A stretch of 64,000 nt of DNA from Hyphomicrobium zavarzinii ATCC 27496. Its GTDB lineage: Bacteria; Pseudomonadota; Alphaproteobacteria; Rhizobiales; Hyphomicrobiaceae. The stretch spans positions 1 through 64,000 of the forward strand of contig NZ_KB911266.1 of NCBI RefSeq assembly GCF_000383415.1. Direction: 5' to 3'. Below, piece by piece: positions 55,180 through 63,804 of this stretch; position 1 is the first letter of the stretch, and each line of letters opens with the position of its first letter. The notes below the pieces were generated by a model, which worked only from the letters and a program-made list of their open reading frames with translations, was not told where the DNA came from and made no database searches. A program made the translations under genes and the position numbers.

Positions 55180-55218
55180 CCTCCTCATGAGGGCACCGCT
55201 CAGTCGTCAGCGCAGCCC

Positions 55219-55857
55219 TTAAGGGAGATGAATAAACTCCGGCAGCCAACCATAAACCCGAGCCAGCTCGATTGCATCGACGGCCGGGATGGCAATGAGA
55301 AAATAGCTCGACTCTAAGAAGGTGCGATACACCACTTTCGGCCGGATCGTGAGGTGTTCAACATCCTGATAGGCGCTGAAACGCGGAAAGAATCTCGGAA
55401 CGCGGCGGGCGTATGCGTCATATTTTGCTCCGAACCGCGCACGCAGAAACGTCTCCTCTTTGAAAACCACCGCCGCAAGAACAGCGCTGGCAGTTAGCGC
55501 ACAGAGGAGCATCATCACCAGCGAGCTTGTCTGCGCTCCGATGCCTGCGGCACCAATCAGGGTGAACAGGTATAGGGGATTACGCACGACCGAATAAGGG
55601 CCGGTCTCGACGAGTACGATCTTCTTGTTGCCGCCAATGTGCAGGGCGCTCCATGTGCGGCCTGCGATCGCGACGAAGATCAAGAAGATCCCTGCGTGCT
55701 CGATCTGTGCGTAAAGCAATGGATTGGTATGCAGCCAAACCGCGCAGACGAAGGGCAAGAGCACGGTCACGATCAGGATGGAGAAGGCCAGCACAACCCT
55801 GCGCCGCCATTGGACCGCGCTCAGATCGAGTTCTGTCTGAGAAAAGGTGAGTGACAT
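55219..55857 (-). CDS. Isoprenylcysteine methyltransferase-family membrane protein (CzcN-like)
   Basis: A 212-residue membrane protein with about five helices and the ICMT/PEMT core ETGPYSVVRNPLYLFTLIG, followed by EETFLRARFGAKYDAYARRVPRFFP, the SAM-binding C-terminal region. CzcN of the Cupriavidus metallidurans czc locus belongs to the same family, and the gene here follows a CDF exporter, so it is probably part of the metal response; its methyl acceptor is unknown. The ATG at 55857 follows GGGGGCG. Confidence 0.82.
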   Translation of the reverse strand: MSLTFSQTELDLSAVQWRRRVVLAFSILIVTVLLPFVCAVWLHTNPLLYAQIEHAGIFLIFVAIAGRTWSALHIGGNKKIVLVETGPYSVVRNPLYLFTLIGAAGIGAQTSSLVMMLLCALTASAVLAAVVFKEETFLRARFGAKYDAYARRVPRFFPRFSAYQDVEHLTIRPKVVYRTFLESSYFLIAIPAVDAIELARVYGWLPEFIHLP

Positions 55858-55925
55858 GCAAGCGCCCCCGGAATGAATGGTCCATCGGTTGCTCGCTTCA
55901 AAATGCGGCGGCAATGTGTGCAGGT

Positions 55926-56825
55926 TCAATGCAGGCCGTGGTCATCCCGGCTGTTCCGGCAGTCGCTACTCTCGGTCTGCAGCGTCACATGACGGATCTC
56001 GAACCTGTCGTGCAGGACGTTTGCTGCAGCACCGCGGACCACGTCAGCATCCACGCCATCAGTAAGTACGAGATGGGCCGCTAGAGACGGCATGCCGTTC
56101 GTCAGCGCCCAAACATGCAGGTCGTGGACATTTCTCACCCCGGCGACTGACGTCAGTTCCAAGGCAACCTTATCGAGATCGATACCTTCCGGTACGCCTT
56201 CGAGCAGAATGTTCGTTGTTTCCTTGAGCAGTACCCACGTTCGAGGGAGTACCCAAAGGCCGATGGCGATCGCCACGATCGGATCAACCCAGGTCCAACC
56301 CGTCAGCCAAATGGTGATCGCTGCCGCGATGACGCCAATGGAGCCGAGCATGTCGCTCCATACCTCGAGATACGCGCCCTTGACGTTCAGGCTAACGGAC
56401 TGTCCGGCATTGAGTATTCGCATGGCGACAAGATTGACGACTAAACCGCCCGTCGCGATTGCCATCATTGGTAGCGACTGAACCTCGGGTGGTTCGATGA
56501 ACCTCTGCACGCCCTCGTAAAGGATGTAGGCCGCAACTCCGAACAGCAGCAAAGCGTTAAAGGCCGCCGCCAGGATTTCGAATCTCTTGTAGCCGAATGT
56601 TCTCCGGTTGTCGGCCGGGCGAGCTCCTATTCGAATGGCTGCTAGGGCGATGGCAAGCCCGGCGGTGTCGGTCATCATGTGTGCCGCATCGGACAGTAGC
56701 GCTAGGCTTCCGGTGAGCAGCCCGCCCACGACTTCGGCGACCATAAAGGTCGCGGTCAAAGCCAACGCCTTTGTGATCGCTGTGGCATTCATGTCGCCGG
56801 TATGATGATCGTGGCCCGCGCCCAT
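55926..56825 (-). CDS. Cation diffusion facilitator (CzcD/DmeF-like exporter)
   Basis: A 299-residue inner-membrane metal/proton antiporter of the CDF family. Short His-rich N-terminus (GHDHHTGD), six membrane helices with the metal-site residues in SDAAHMMTDTAGL (helix 2) and WSDMLGSIGV (helix 5), and a cytoplasmic C-terminal domain (NVHDLHVWALTNGMPSLAAH). Exports Zn, Co, Cd or Ni. The gene follows a CsoR/RcnR-type repressor by nine bases and precedes the CzcN-like gene, forming one operon. DmeF-type Co/Ni export is suggested by the repressor pairing, CzcD-type Zn export by the CzcCBA pump nearby. Confidence 0.92.
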   Translation of the reverse strand: MGAGHDHHTGDMNATAITKALALTATFMVAEVVGGLLTGSLALLSDAAHMMTDTAGLAIALAAIRIGARPADNRRTFGYKRFEILAAAFNALLLFGVAAYILYEGVQRFIEPPEVQSLPMMAIATGGLVVNLVAMRILNAGQSVSLNVKGAYLEVWSDMLGSIGVIAAAITIWLTGWTWVDPIVAIAIGLWVLPRTWVLLKETTNILLEGVPEGIDLDKVALELTSVAGVRNVHDLHVWALTNGMPSLAAHLVLTDGVDADVVRGAAANVLHDRFEIRHVTLQTESSDCRNSRDDHGLH

Positions 56826-56834
56826 GATCGCCTT

Positions 56835-57101
56835 TCAGAGATACTTTGTGAGAGACCTCGCCTGCTGAAGCGCTTCGCCGGCAGACATTGCGCCGTTCGC
56901 AAGTGCCTCCTCGAGGCAGTGGTTCAAGTGGTCGTGGATCATCTCTCGCTTTGCATTTGCGAGTGCGTTCTCGACGGCATGCAGTTGCTGCGCGACATCG
57001 ACGCACTCGCTGCCAGCTTCGATCATGCTGATGAGAGAGCGCAGATGCCCTTCCGCGCGCTTCAGGCGTTTGACGACTGAAATATGAGTTGTGTCGCTCA
57101 T
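56835..57101 (-). CDS. CsoR/RcnR-family metal-sensing repressor
   Basis: An 88-residue all-helical repressor (DUF156). VVKRLKRAEGHLRSLISMIE is the family start. Candidate metal ligands are C33, H58 and C62, the Cys-His-Cys spacing (25 and 4) of copper sensor CsoR and nickel sensor InrS; RcnR would have His in place of the last Cys. It should leave DNA when metal binds. The ATG at 57101 is preferred to a TTG at 57107. A matching operator lies nine bases upstream. Confidence 0.9.
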   Translation of the reverse strand: MSDTTHISVVKRLKRAEGHLRSLISMIEAGSECVDVAQQLHAVENALANAKREMIHDHLNHCLEEALANGAMSAGEALQQARSLTKYL

Positions 57102-57109
57102 GTCCAAAT

Positions 57110-57127
57110 CCTATCCTGGGGGATAGG
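57110..57127. promoter_or_regulatory. Operator for the CsoR/RcnR-type repressor
   Basis: CCTATCC-TGGG-GGATAGG is a perfect 7-bp inverted repeat around a G tract, the layout of CsoR/RcnR-family operators. It sits directly upstream of the repressor ATG and so should control the repressor-CDF-methyltransferase operon. Confidence 0.7.
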
Positions 57128-57238
57128 TTGTGGCAAGTGTGTCGAATTTTGATATCCTGGCTGTGCCATCGTTGCAATTGTCGGTGGTCAACGACTCGTT
57201 TACGATTGCATCTCTAACTCTGGGTAGTTCGTTCGAAA

Positions 57239-57670
57239 ATGACCATTTGGCAACGCGCTGTAGCCATCTTTACTCTGATGGTTTTTCTGCCGGCATCCGT
57301 GCTGGCCGGGACGCCGTTGCGCGTTTGTGTTGGTGCCGACGGTCACCGTGCTATCGAGTTCGTGCTCAGTGGCGATCACCACGCCGCTGCCGAACTGAAT
57401 GATGACTGCGTCAGTCCCGGGCACCCTGTGGTCGCGTCTGCTTCGCAGTGCACCGATAGCCAGCTTTTGACAGCGGCTCAGAAGCCAAGCCCATCTTCTC
57501 AGTTCAAGGCCGGGTTCTCCTACGACGACCTTCCCGTCACTGCGATCTTACCGCGGGTACCCACCTTGCCGGCAGTTTATGCTGGATCTGCGCGTTTGGC
57601 GCAGGGCATTGCTGGCGCGCGCCGCAACGCGCAGCTCGACGCGCTGAGGACCATCATCCTCCTTATCTAG
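57239..57670 (+). CDS. Secreted Cys-containing protein of metal loci, copy 2
   Basis: A 143-residue secreted protein (signal peptide to about residue 23, SVLAG). It shares with the protein at 53141 the blocks PLRVCVGADGHRAIEFV, a DHH His patch, a second Cys (DDC), SQCTD, and the ending LRTIILLI. It lies 137 bases from the divergent repressor gene and 77 bases before czcC, so it may lead the efflux operon. Family unnamed to me; a periplasmic metal-related role is inferred from context. Confidence 0.72.
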   Translation: MTIWQRAVAIFTLMVFLPASVLAGTPLRVCVGADGHRAIEFVLSGDHHAAAELNDDCVSPGHPVVASASQCTDSQLLTAAQKPSPSSQFKAGFSYDDLPVTAILPRVPTLPAVYAGSARLAQGIAGARRNAQLDALRTIILLI

Positions 57671-57747
57671 GTTTCCCTTCCCCAGAATCTTGTAGGCGCG
57701 TCGACGGGGGTCGGCTGCGCTCGTAGCTCTTATTTTCGGGGGAATGC

Positions 57748-59130
57748 ATGCCAGACCATACTGGCTTTAGATCTGGATTACTCGTGGCGTTGACGGCTTC
57801 GTTGCTGGCTGGATGCAGCTCTCTTGCGCAGAACCCTGAAATGGGCAGCCTACCTGCGCCGGAAGCCTATGCATCGGATCGCGACCTGCCGCTGCGCCCG
57901 GCTGTTCCGCCCGAGCAGCCGGTGCCCGGAGGGGCTGGTGCACCGGCCTATGCTGACACCATCACACTTCGCGATGCCGTAACGCGGGCCATTCTATTCA
58001 GCCCCTCGGTAAGGGCGGCTTTTATCGAGATCGATGCACGTCGGGGCGAAGAGGTGCAGTCTGCGGTCAGGCCTAATCCCTCGCTGCTTGTGGAAGCCGA
58101 GAATTTCGGAGGCAGCAAGGACAAGAGTGGTTTCGAAACCGCCGAGGAAACCGTCAGCTTGGCCCAGACGGTCGAGCTTGGCGACAAGCGGTTGAAACGT
58201 CTTCAGGCCGCACATCTGGATACATCCCTTGCCGGCTGGGATCACGAAACCTTGCGCGTGAAGGTCGCAACTGATGCTGCGCAGGCTTTCGTCGACGTGC
58301 TGATTGCGCAGGAGCGTATCAAGGTCCTGGGTGAGTTTGTTTCTCTTGCGAAACAGACACGCACGAGCGTCGACGCTCGCGTGAGGGGCGGCAAGGCAAG
58401 CCCGATCGAGCTGGATCGCGCAGCAGTTGCTCTAGCTCGCGCCGAGGCGCTTCAAAAGGGGGAACGGGCGAGGCTGGACGCAGCAAAGCGCAAGCTTTCC
58501 GCACTCTGGGGTTCAGCGGATATTGCATTCGGCAGTGTTATAGGGCGGCTCGGAAATGGATATACGGCACCAGCGCCGGAAGCGCTCATCACCCTTCTAG
58601 AAAACAATCCCACCCTCGCGCGGTGGGGAGACGAGATCAACCGTCGCGTCGCACAGCTCGACTTGGAGCATGCGAAAGCCATCCCCGATATCACAGTTAG
58701 CGCGGGCGTCAGAACTTTCCAGGAGAACGACGCCGCAGCGATGGTGGCGTCCGTCTCGATGCCTATCCCCCTGTTCGATCGCAATCAGGGCAACATCGCT
58801 GCAGCGGAGCGCCGAGTCGCCAAGGCGGAAAACGAGCAGTTGGCGACGCGTAATGAACTTTACGCAACGCTCGTCGAAGCACTCGGAGAGCTCAATGTGG
58901 CTGCGACGGAATTGAAGGCACTCGAGAAGGACGTGCTGCCTGGAGCGCAGCGAGCCTACGACAAGACGAAGATCGGCTTTGACGAAGGAAAATTCGACAT
59001 CCTGAGCGTCCTCGATGTTCAACGCACCGTGTTCGAGTCCCGCCTCGAAGTACTCACGGCGCGCGCTAACTACGAAAAGGCGCGGGTCAGGGTTGAAGCC
59101 CTTGTCGGGCGCGACCTGAACGGATTGTGA
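57748..59130 (+). CDS. czcC: CzcC-like outer-membrane efflux lipoprotein
   Basis: TolC-family channel (460 residues) of a tripartite metal efflux pump. Lipoprotein signal with lipobox LLAGC at residues about 20-24. Two outer-membrane efflux repeats follow, with RPNPSLLVEAENFGG and PDITVSAGVRTFQENDAA. It is the first of three coupled genes; its stop is 14 bases before the czcB start. The GGGGG upstream at 57739 is a usable ribosome site. Confidence 0.9.
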   Translation: MPDHTGFRSGLLVALTASLLAGCSSLAQNPEMGSLPAPEAYASDRDLPLRPAVPPEQPVPGGAGAPAYADTITLRDAVTRAILFSPSVRAAFIEIDARRGEEVQSAVRPNPSLLVEAENFGGSKDKSGFETAEETVSLAQTVELGDKRLKRLQAAHLDTSLAGWDHETLRVKVATDAAQAFVDVLIAQERIKVLGEFVSLAKQTRTSVDARVRGGKASPIELDRAAVALARAEALQKGERARLDAAKRKLSALWGSADIAFGSVIGRLGNGYTAPAPEALITLLENNPTLARWGDEINRRVAQLDLEHAKAIPDITVSAGVRTFQENDAAAMVASVSMPIPLFDRNQGNIAAAERRVAKAENEQLATRNELYATLVEALGELNVAATELKALEKDVLPGAQRAYDKTKIGFDEGKFDILSVLDVQRTVFESRLEVLTARANYEKARVRVEALVGRDLNGL

Positions 59131-59144
59131 GCTTGAGGATTGTG

Positions 59145-60545
59145 ATGAACTGGAAGACGAAAATTATTGTCGCTGCGATCTTTGTCGCTGTCGCCGGTTT
59201 CATTGGTGTGCGCGAGCTAAAAAGCTCCTGCGCGCCGACGCCGAAAGCTGACGCACATGAACACGCTCATGGAGAATCCGAACAGCACGCGGAAGAAGGC
59301 TTCGGCACTAAAGTCTGTGAAGATGGAGTTATCGGAGCCATTCAGGATACGCTGGGTTTTGGCGATAAGCCCGCTGCTATGCCGACCGCCGCTCCCAACG
59401 AGGGCGACGGTCACCAGCATTCCGACGGCGAGAAAGCGGCAGGTGGAAAAGACGAGCACGGTCACGCGCACGGAGAAGGTGAAGAGAGCGGTGAAGGGCT
59501 GATCAAGCTCAGCGCCGCGCAAATCGAAGCCGCTAGTATCGACATGTCGCCGGTGACGTCGGGCAAGCTGGTCAAGGAGGTTTCCGTTCCTGGTCGTATC
59601 GCCATCAACGCTGATGGCCAGGCAAAAATCGTCCCCAAACTCTCTGGCACTGTTGCCCGCGTCGAGAAGCAACTCGGCGACAAAGTAAAAGTTGGCGATT
59701 TGTTGGCTGTTCTCGAGAGCCGCGAAATGGCGGATGCCAAAGCGGACTACCTTGCGTCGTGGCGTGCTGAGGAACTGGCTCGCTCGATATATGAGCGCGA
59801 AGAGCGGTTATGGACGCAGAAGGTGACTGCCGAACAGGATTACCTCACTGCAAAGAACGGGCATCAGGCTGCAAAGATCAAGCTCGATCTCGCCCACCAG
59901 AAGCTTCACACCATCGGCCTGACGCATGATGAGATAAAGGCGCTTCCAAAGCTCTCCGACGAAGGTCAATTCCGCTTCTATGAGATCCGAACGCCAATCG
60001 ACGGCAGTGTGACCGCGCGCGATATCGTGTTGGGCCAGACGGTCGGCACTGACCGTGAGATCTTCACCATCGCGGACGTCTCGAAAGTCTGGATCGAAAT
60101 GGCGATCCCTCCGGGAGATTTAAGTTTCGCGAAGCAAGGTCAGGATGTGCGTGTCGAGGCCGGGCAGCAAAAGGCCACAGCGAAGATCATTGCCCTCAGT
60201 CCGTTGATCGATCCGGAGACCCGGTCCGCAAAGGCTATTGCCGAGCTGGACAATGCAGGTTTGGTCTGGCGCCTCGGCGATTACGTCAATGCTCGATTGC
60301 TGTCGGGTGAGCAAGAGGCAAACCTCATCGTTCCGCTCGCCGCGATACAGACGGTGGGCGGCAAATCGGTAGTCTTCGTCAACGAAGGCGGCGGCTTTCG
60401 CGCTCGTCCTGTCACGACCGGCCGTGAGGATTCTGTGAATGTCGAGATCCTCTCGGGCCTCGAATTTGGCGAGACGGTTGCAACATCAAACACCTTCACG
60501 CTCAAGGCCGAGCTCGGAAAATCCGAAGCTGAGCACGAGCACTAG
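59145..60545 (+). CDS. czcB: CzcB-like membrane fusion protein with His-rich N-terminal domain
   Basis: Periplasmic adaptor (466 residues) linking the RND pump to the channel. N-terminal membrane anchor (about 5-22), then roughly 110 residues rich in His, Glu, Asp and Gly (HEHAHGESEQHAEE, later DGHQHSDGEK and DEHGHAHGEGEE), probably binding metal, then barrel-sandwich domain (VPKLSGTVARVEKQLGDKVK), short helical hairpin and beta-barrel. The ATG at 59145 has GAGG upstream; the GTG at 59127 overlaps czcC. Ends HEH. Confidence 0.9.
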   Translation: MNWKTKIIVAAIFVAVAGFIGVRELKSSCAPTPKADAHEHAHGESEQHAEEGFGTKVCEDGVIGAIQDTLGFGDKPAAMPTAAPNEGDGHQHSDGEKAAGGKDEHGHAHGEGEESGEGLIKLSAAQIEAASIDMSPVTSGKLVKEVSVPGRIAINADGQAKIVPKLSGTVARVEKQLGDKVKVGDLLAVLESREMADAKADYLASWRAEELARSIYEREERLWTQKVTAEQDYLTAKNGHQAAKIKLDLAHQKLHTIGLTHDEIKALPKLSDEGQFRFYEIRTPIDGSVTARDIVLGQTVGTDREIFTIADVSKVWIEMAIPPGDLSFAKQGQDVRVEAGQQKATAKIIALSPLIDPETRSAKAIAELDNAGLVWRLGDYVNARLLSGEQEANLIVPLAAIQTVGGKSVVFVNEGGGFRARPVTTGREDSVNVEILSGLEFGETVATSNTFTLKAELGKSEAEHEH

Positions 60546-60555
60546 GGGCGTTGTC

Positions 60556-63500
60556 ATGATTGAACGTATCCTCAGTTTTTCCTTGGCCAATCGCTTCCTA
60601 GTTGTCCTGCTTGTGGCAGCTGTGGCCGCATTTGGCATCCGCTCGTTGCAACGACTGCCTATCGATGCGGTGCCTGACATCACCAATAATCAGGTGCAGA
60701 TCAACACCGAGGCGAGTTCGCTTTCGCCTTTCGAGATCGAAAAGAGCGTTACCTTTCCCATTGAAACGGCGCTTGCCGGTATTCCTGGCCTTTCCTACAC
60801 GCGCTCGCTGTCTCGTAATGGCTTCTCTCAGGTGACGGCAGTCTTCAATGAGGACGTCGATATCTACTTTGCCCGCACACAGGTCGCCGAACGCATCGCT
60901 CAGGCCAAGGGCGATCTTCCAGCAGGCGCCGAACCGCGCATGGGCGCCGTATCGACCGGTCTTGGCGAAGTCTACATGTGGACAGTCCACTTTGAGCACC
61001 CGCGCGGCAAAGGCGCCGAGGTCAAAGACGGGCAGCCCGGATGGCAGAGCGATGGCAGTTACCTCACGCCTGAGGGGCTGAAACTCACCAAAGATTTTGA
61101 GTTCGCAATGTACCTGCGCACGGTGCAGGACTGGATCATCCGGCCGCAGCTCAAGGGTGTCGAGGGCGTTGCGGAAGTCGACTCCATCGGCGGTTACGAG
61201 CAGCAATACCATGTGCAGCCAGATCCACAGAAGCTGCTCTCGCTTGGCCTCTCTTTCTCCGATGTGATTACCGCTCTGGAAAAGAACAATAGCGGCGTGG
61301 GTGCGGGTTATATTGAGCAAAAAGGAGAGTCATACACCGTTCGCGCCGATGGGCGCTTGGAGACGGCCAGCGACATCGGCAACGTCATCATTACCAATAA
61401 AAATGGCGTTCCCGTCTTCCTAAAGGACGTTGCGGAAGTCGGTATCGGTCGCGAACTGCGCACCGGATCGGGCAGCGAAGACGGGAATGAAGTCGTCGTT
61501 GGCACGACCATGATGCTCAAGGGCGGTAACAGCCGCATCGTCTCAAATCTCGTCGATGAGAAGATGCAAGCGATCAGCAAGGCGCTGCCTCCTGACATCA
61601 CGGTCAAGACCGTTCTCAATCGGACGCAACTCGTTGATGCGACCGTTAGGACCGTGGCAAAGAACCTGGCTGAAGGCGCGCTCCTCGTCATCGTCATACT
61701 TTTTCTGATGCTGGGAAATCTTCGCGCAGCGCTAATCACTGCGCTTGTTATTCCAGTGACCATGCTGATGACGATCACCGGCATGTTGGAAACGGGAATC
61801 TCCGCCAACCTTATGAGTCTGGGTGCGCTTGATTTTGGTCTTATCGTCGATGGCGCCGTCATCATCACCGAGAACGCGCTCAGGCGGCTCGCAGAACGGC
61901 AACATCATGAAGGACGCTTGCTAACGCTTGAGGAGCGGCTTCACGAGGTGATGGTTGCGAGTAAGGAGATGATCCAGCCCACGGTCTTCGGCCAGATCAT
62001 CATCATCACCGTCTACTTCCCCCTTCTTACCTTCACCGGCGTCGAGGGAAAGATGTTCGAGCCGATGGGCCTGACGGTCATCATCGCTCTGGTATGCGCT
62101 TTCGTTCTTTCGCTCACGTTTGTGCCGGCCATGCTCGCAATCTTCGTCACGGGTCGTGTCGAGGAGAAAGAGAACTGGATCATCCGGACGTCGAAGGCGC
62201 GGTATGCACCCATCCTGAAGGCGGCTCTCAGCGAGCCACGCTTCGTAATACGGCTCGCGGTGGCGCTGTTCGTCTTCAGCGTTCTGCTGTTTACGCGGCT
62301 GGGACAGGAATTCATCCCGCAGTTGGATGAGAAGAATCTCGCCATGCACGCCATGCGCATTCCCTCGACCTCGCTGACACAGTCGACGGAAATGCAGCTG
62401 AAAGTCGAAGGGGTGGTGCGTAGCTTCCCTGAGGTCGCCTTCGTTTTTTCGAAGACAGGTACCGCTGAGATGGCGGCTGATCCCATGCCTCCGCATGTGT
62501 CGGACACCTTCATCATTCTCAAGCCTCAGTACGAGTGGCCTGATCCGTCAGAGTCGAAATCCTCCCTCCTGAACAGGATCGCCGAAGCGGTGGGGCTCTT
62601 GCCGGGCAATAACTACGAATTCACCCAACCTATCCAAATGCGCTTCAACGAACTCATATCGGGCGTGCGAAGCGACGTCGCGGTCAAGGTGTTTGGTGAC
62701 GATTTCGATCGGCTCGGTAACACGGCGAACAAAATTGCCGGCGTGCTGCGGTCGGTTCAGGGCGCGGCGGATGTCAAGGTCGAGCAAACCACAGGCCTGC
62801 CGATGCTCAACGTCAAGCTGAACAAGGAGGCTGTGTCACGCTACGGTCTCAACGTCAGCGATGTGTTGGACGTGATTTCGATCGCGGTCGGCGGCCGGGA
62901 AAGCGGTCTTGTTTTTCAGGGCGATCGACGGTTCGATATCGTCGTCCGCCTTCCCGACCAGCTGCGCGACGACATGGCCGAGCTCGAAAACCTTCCGGTG
63001 CCAATCCCCGACACCGACGGGCAAAGCGGAAGGAGGGCGAATTTTATTCCGCTGAAAACACTCGCCAGCTTTGTCGTCGAGGAAGGCCCCAACCAGATCA
63101 GTCGCGAGAACGGAAAGCGACGCATCGTCGTTCAGGCTAACGTGCGCGGACGAGATATTGGCTCCTTCGTTCTTGAAGCCCAGGAAAAGATCGATGCCCA
63201 GGTCAAGGTGCCACCTGGTGAATGGCTGACCTGGGGCGGACAGTTTGAGAACCTGCAGGCCGCGCGGGCGCGTCTGATGATTGTCGTGCCGGCATGCTTC
63301 TTCGTCATCTTCCTCATGCTTTTCACGGCGCTCGGAAATGTCCGCGAGGCGCTGCTTGTGTTCTCAGGCGTTCCTCTCGCGATCAGCGGAGGCATATTGA
63401 GCCTTTATTTGAGGGACATGCCGTTTTCGATTTCGGCTGCGGTTGGATTCATCGCTCTCTCCGGTGTAGCTGTGCTCAACGGCCTCGTCATGGTCACTTA

Positions 63501-63804
63501 CATCAACCAGCTGCGCAAGCAGGGCCTACCCGGTGACCAAGCTATCTTTGACGGCGCGATGACACGCCTCAGGCCGGTTCTCATGACGGCTCTCGTGGCG
63601 TCGCTCGGTTTTGTCCCCATGGCAATTGCGACCGGTACTGGCGCTGAAGTGCAAAAGCCTCTCGCCACCGTTGTCATCGGAGGCTTGATCAGCGCCACCG
63701 CGCTAACCCTCGTCGTTCTTCCAGCACTCTATAAGCGCTTCATCCTTAAAGGGGATGAGCCGGAAATGATTGGAGACGCACCAGCCAAGAAGGAGTTCGC
63801 CTAA
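60556..63804 (+). CDS. czcA: CzcA-like heavy-metal RND efflux pump
   Basis: Proton-driven inner-membrane pump (1082 residues, normal for the HME-RND family) moving divalent metal out across both membranes. The signature GALDFGLIVDGAVIITEN in helix 4 carries the conserved acidic residues of the HME1 (Co/Zn/Cd) group rather than the Cu/Ag CusA pattern. N-terminus IERILSFSLANRFLVVLLV is typical. The start at 60556, ten bases after the czcB stop, is used instead of an extension to 60439 that lies inside czcB. Confidence 0.95.
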   Translation: MIERILSFSLANRFLVVLLVAAVAAFGIRSLQRLPIDAVPDITNNQVQINTEASSLSPFEIEKSVTFPIETALAGIPGLSYTRSLSRNGFSQVTAVFNEDVDIYFARTQVAERIAQAKGDLPAGAEPRMGAVSTGLGEVYMWTVHFEHPRGKGAEVKDGQPGWQSDGSYLTPEGLKLTKDFEFAMYLRTVQDWIIRPQLKGVEGVAEVDSIGGYEQQYHVQPDPQKLLSLGLSFSDVITALEKNNSGVGAGYIEQKGESYTVRADGRLETASDIGNVIITNKNGVPVFLKDVAEVGIGRELRTGSGSEDGNEVVVGTTMMLKGGNSRIVSNLVDEKMQAISKALPPDITVKTVLNRTQLVDATVRTVAKNLAEGALLVIVILFLMLGNLRAALITALVIPVTMLMTITGMLETGISANLMSLGALDFGLIVDGAVIITENALRRLAERQHHEGRLLTLEERLHEVMVASKEMIQPTVFGQIIIITVYFPLLTFTGVEGKMFEPMGLTVIIALVCAFVLSLTFVPAMLAIFVTGRVEEKENWIIRTSKARYAPILKAALSEPRFVIRLAVALFVFSVLLFTRLGQEFIPQLDEKNLAMHAMRIPSTSLTQSTEMQLKVEGVVRSFPEVAFVFSKTGTAEMAADPMPPHVSDTFIILKPQYEWPDPSESKSSLLNRIAEAVGLLPGNNYEFTQPIQMRFNELISGVRSDVAVKVFGDDFDRLGNTANKIAGVLRSVQGAADVKVEQTTGLPMLNVKLNKEAVSRYGLNVSDVLDVISIAVGGRESGLVFQGDRRFDIVVRLPDQLRDDMAELENLPVPIPDTDGQSGRRANFIPLKTLASFVVEEGPNQISRENGKRRIVVQANVRGRDIGSFVLEAQEKIDAQVKVPPGEWLTWGGQFENLQAARARLMIVVPACFFVIFLMLFTALGNVREALLVFSGVPLAISGGILSLYLRDMPFSISAAVGFIALSGVAVLNGLVMVTYINQLRKQGLPGDQAIFDGAMTRLRPVLMTALVASLGFVPMAIATGTGAEVQKPLATVVIGGLISATALTLVVLPALYKRFILKGDEPEMIGDAPAKKEFA

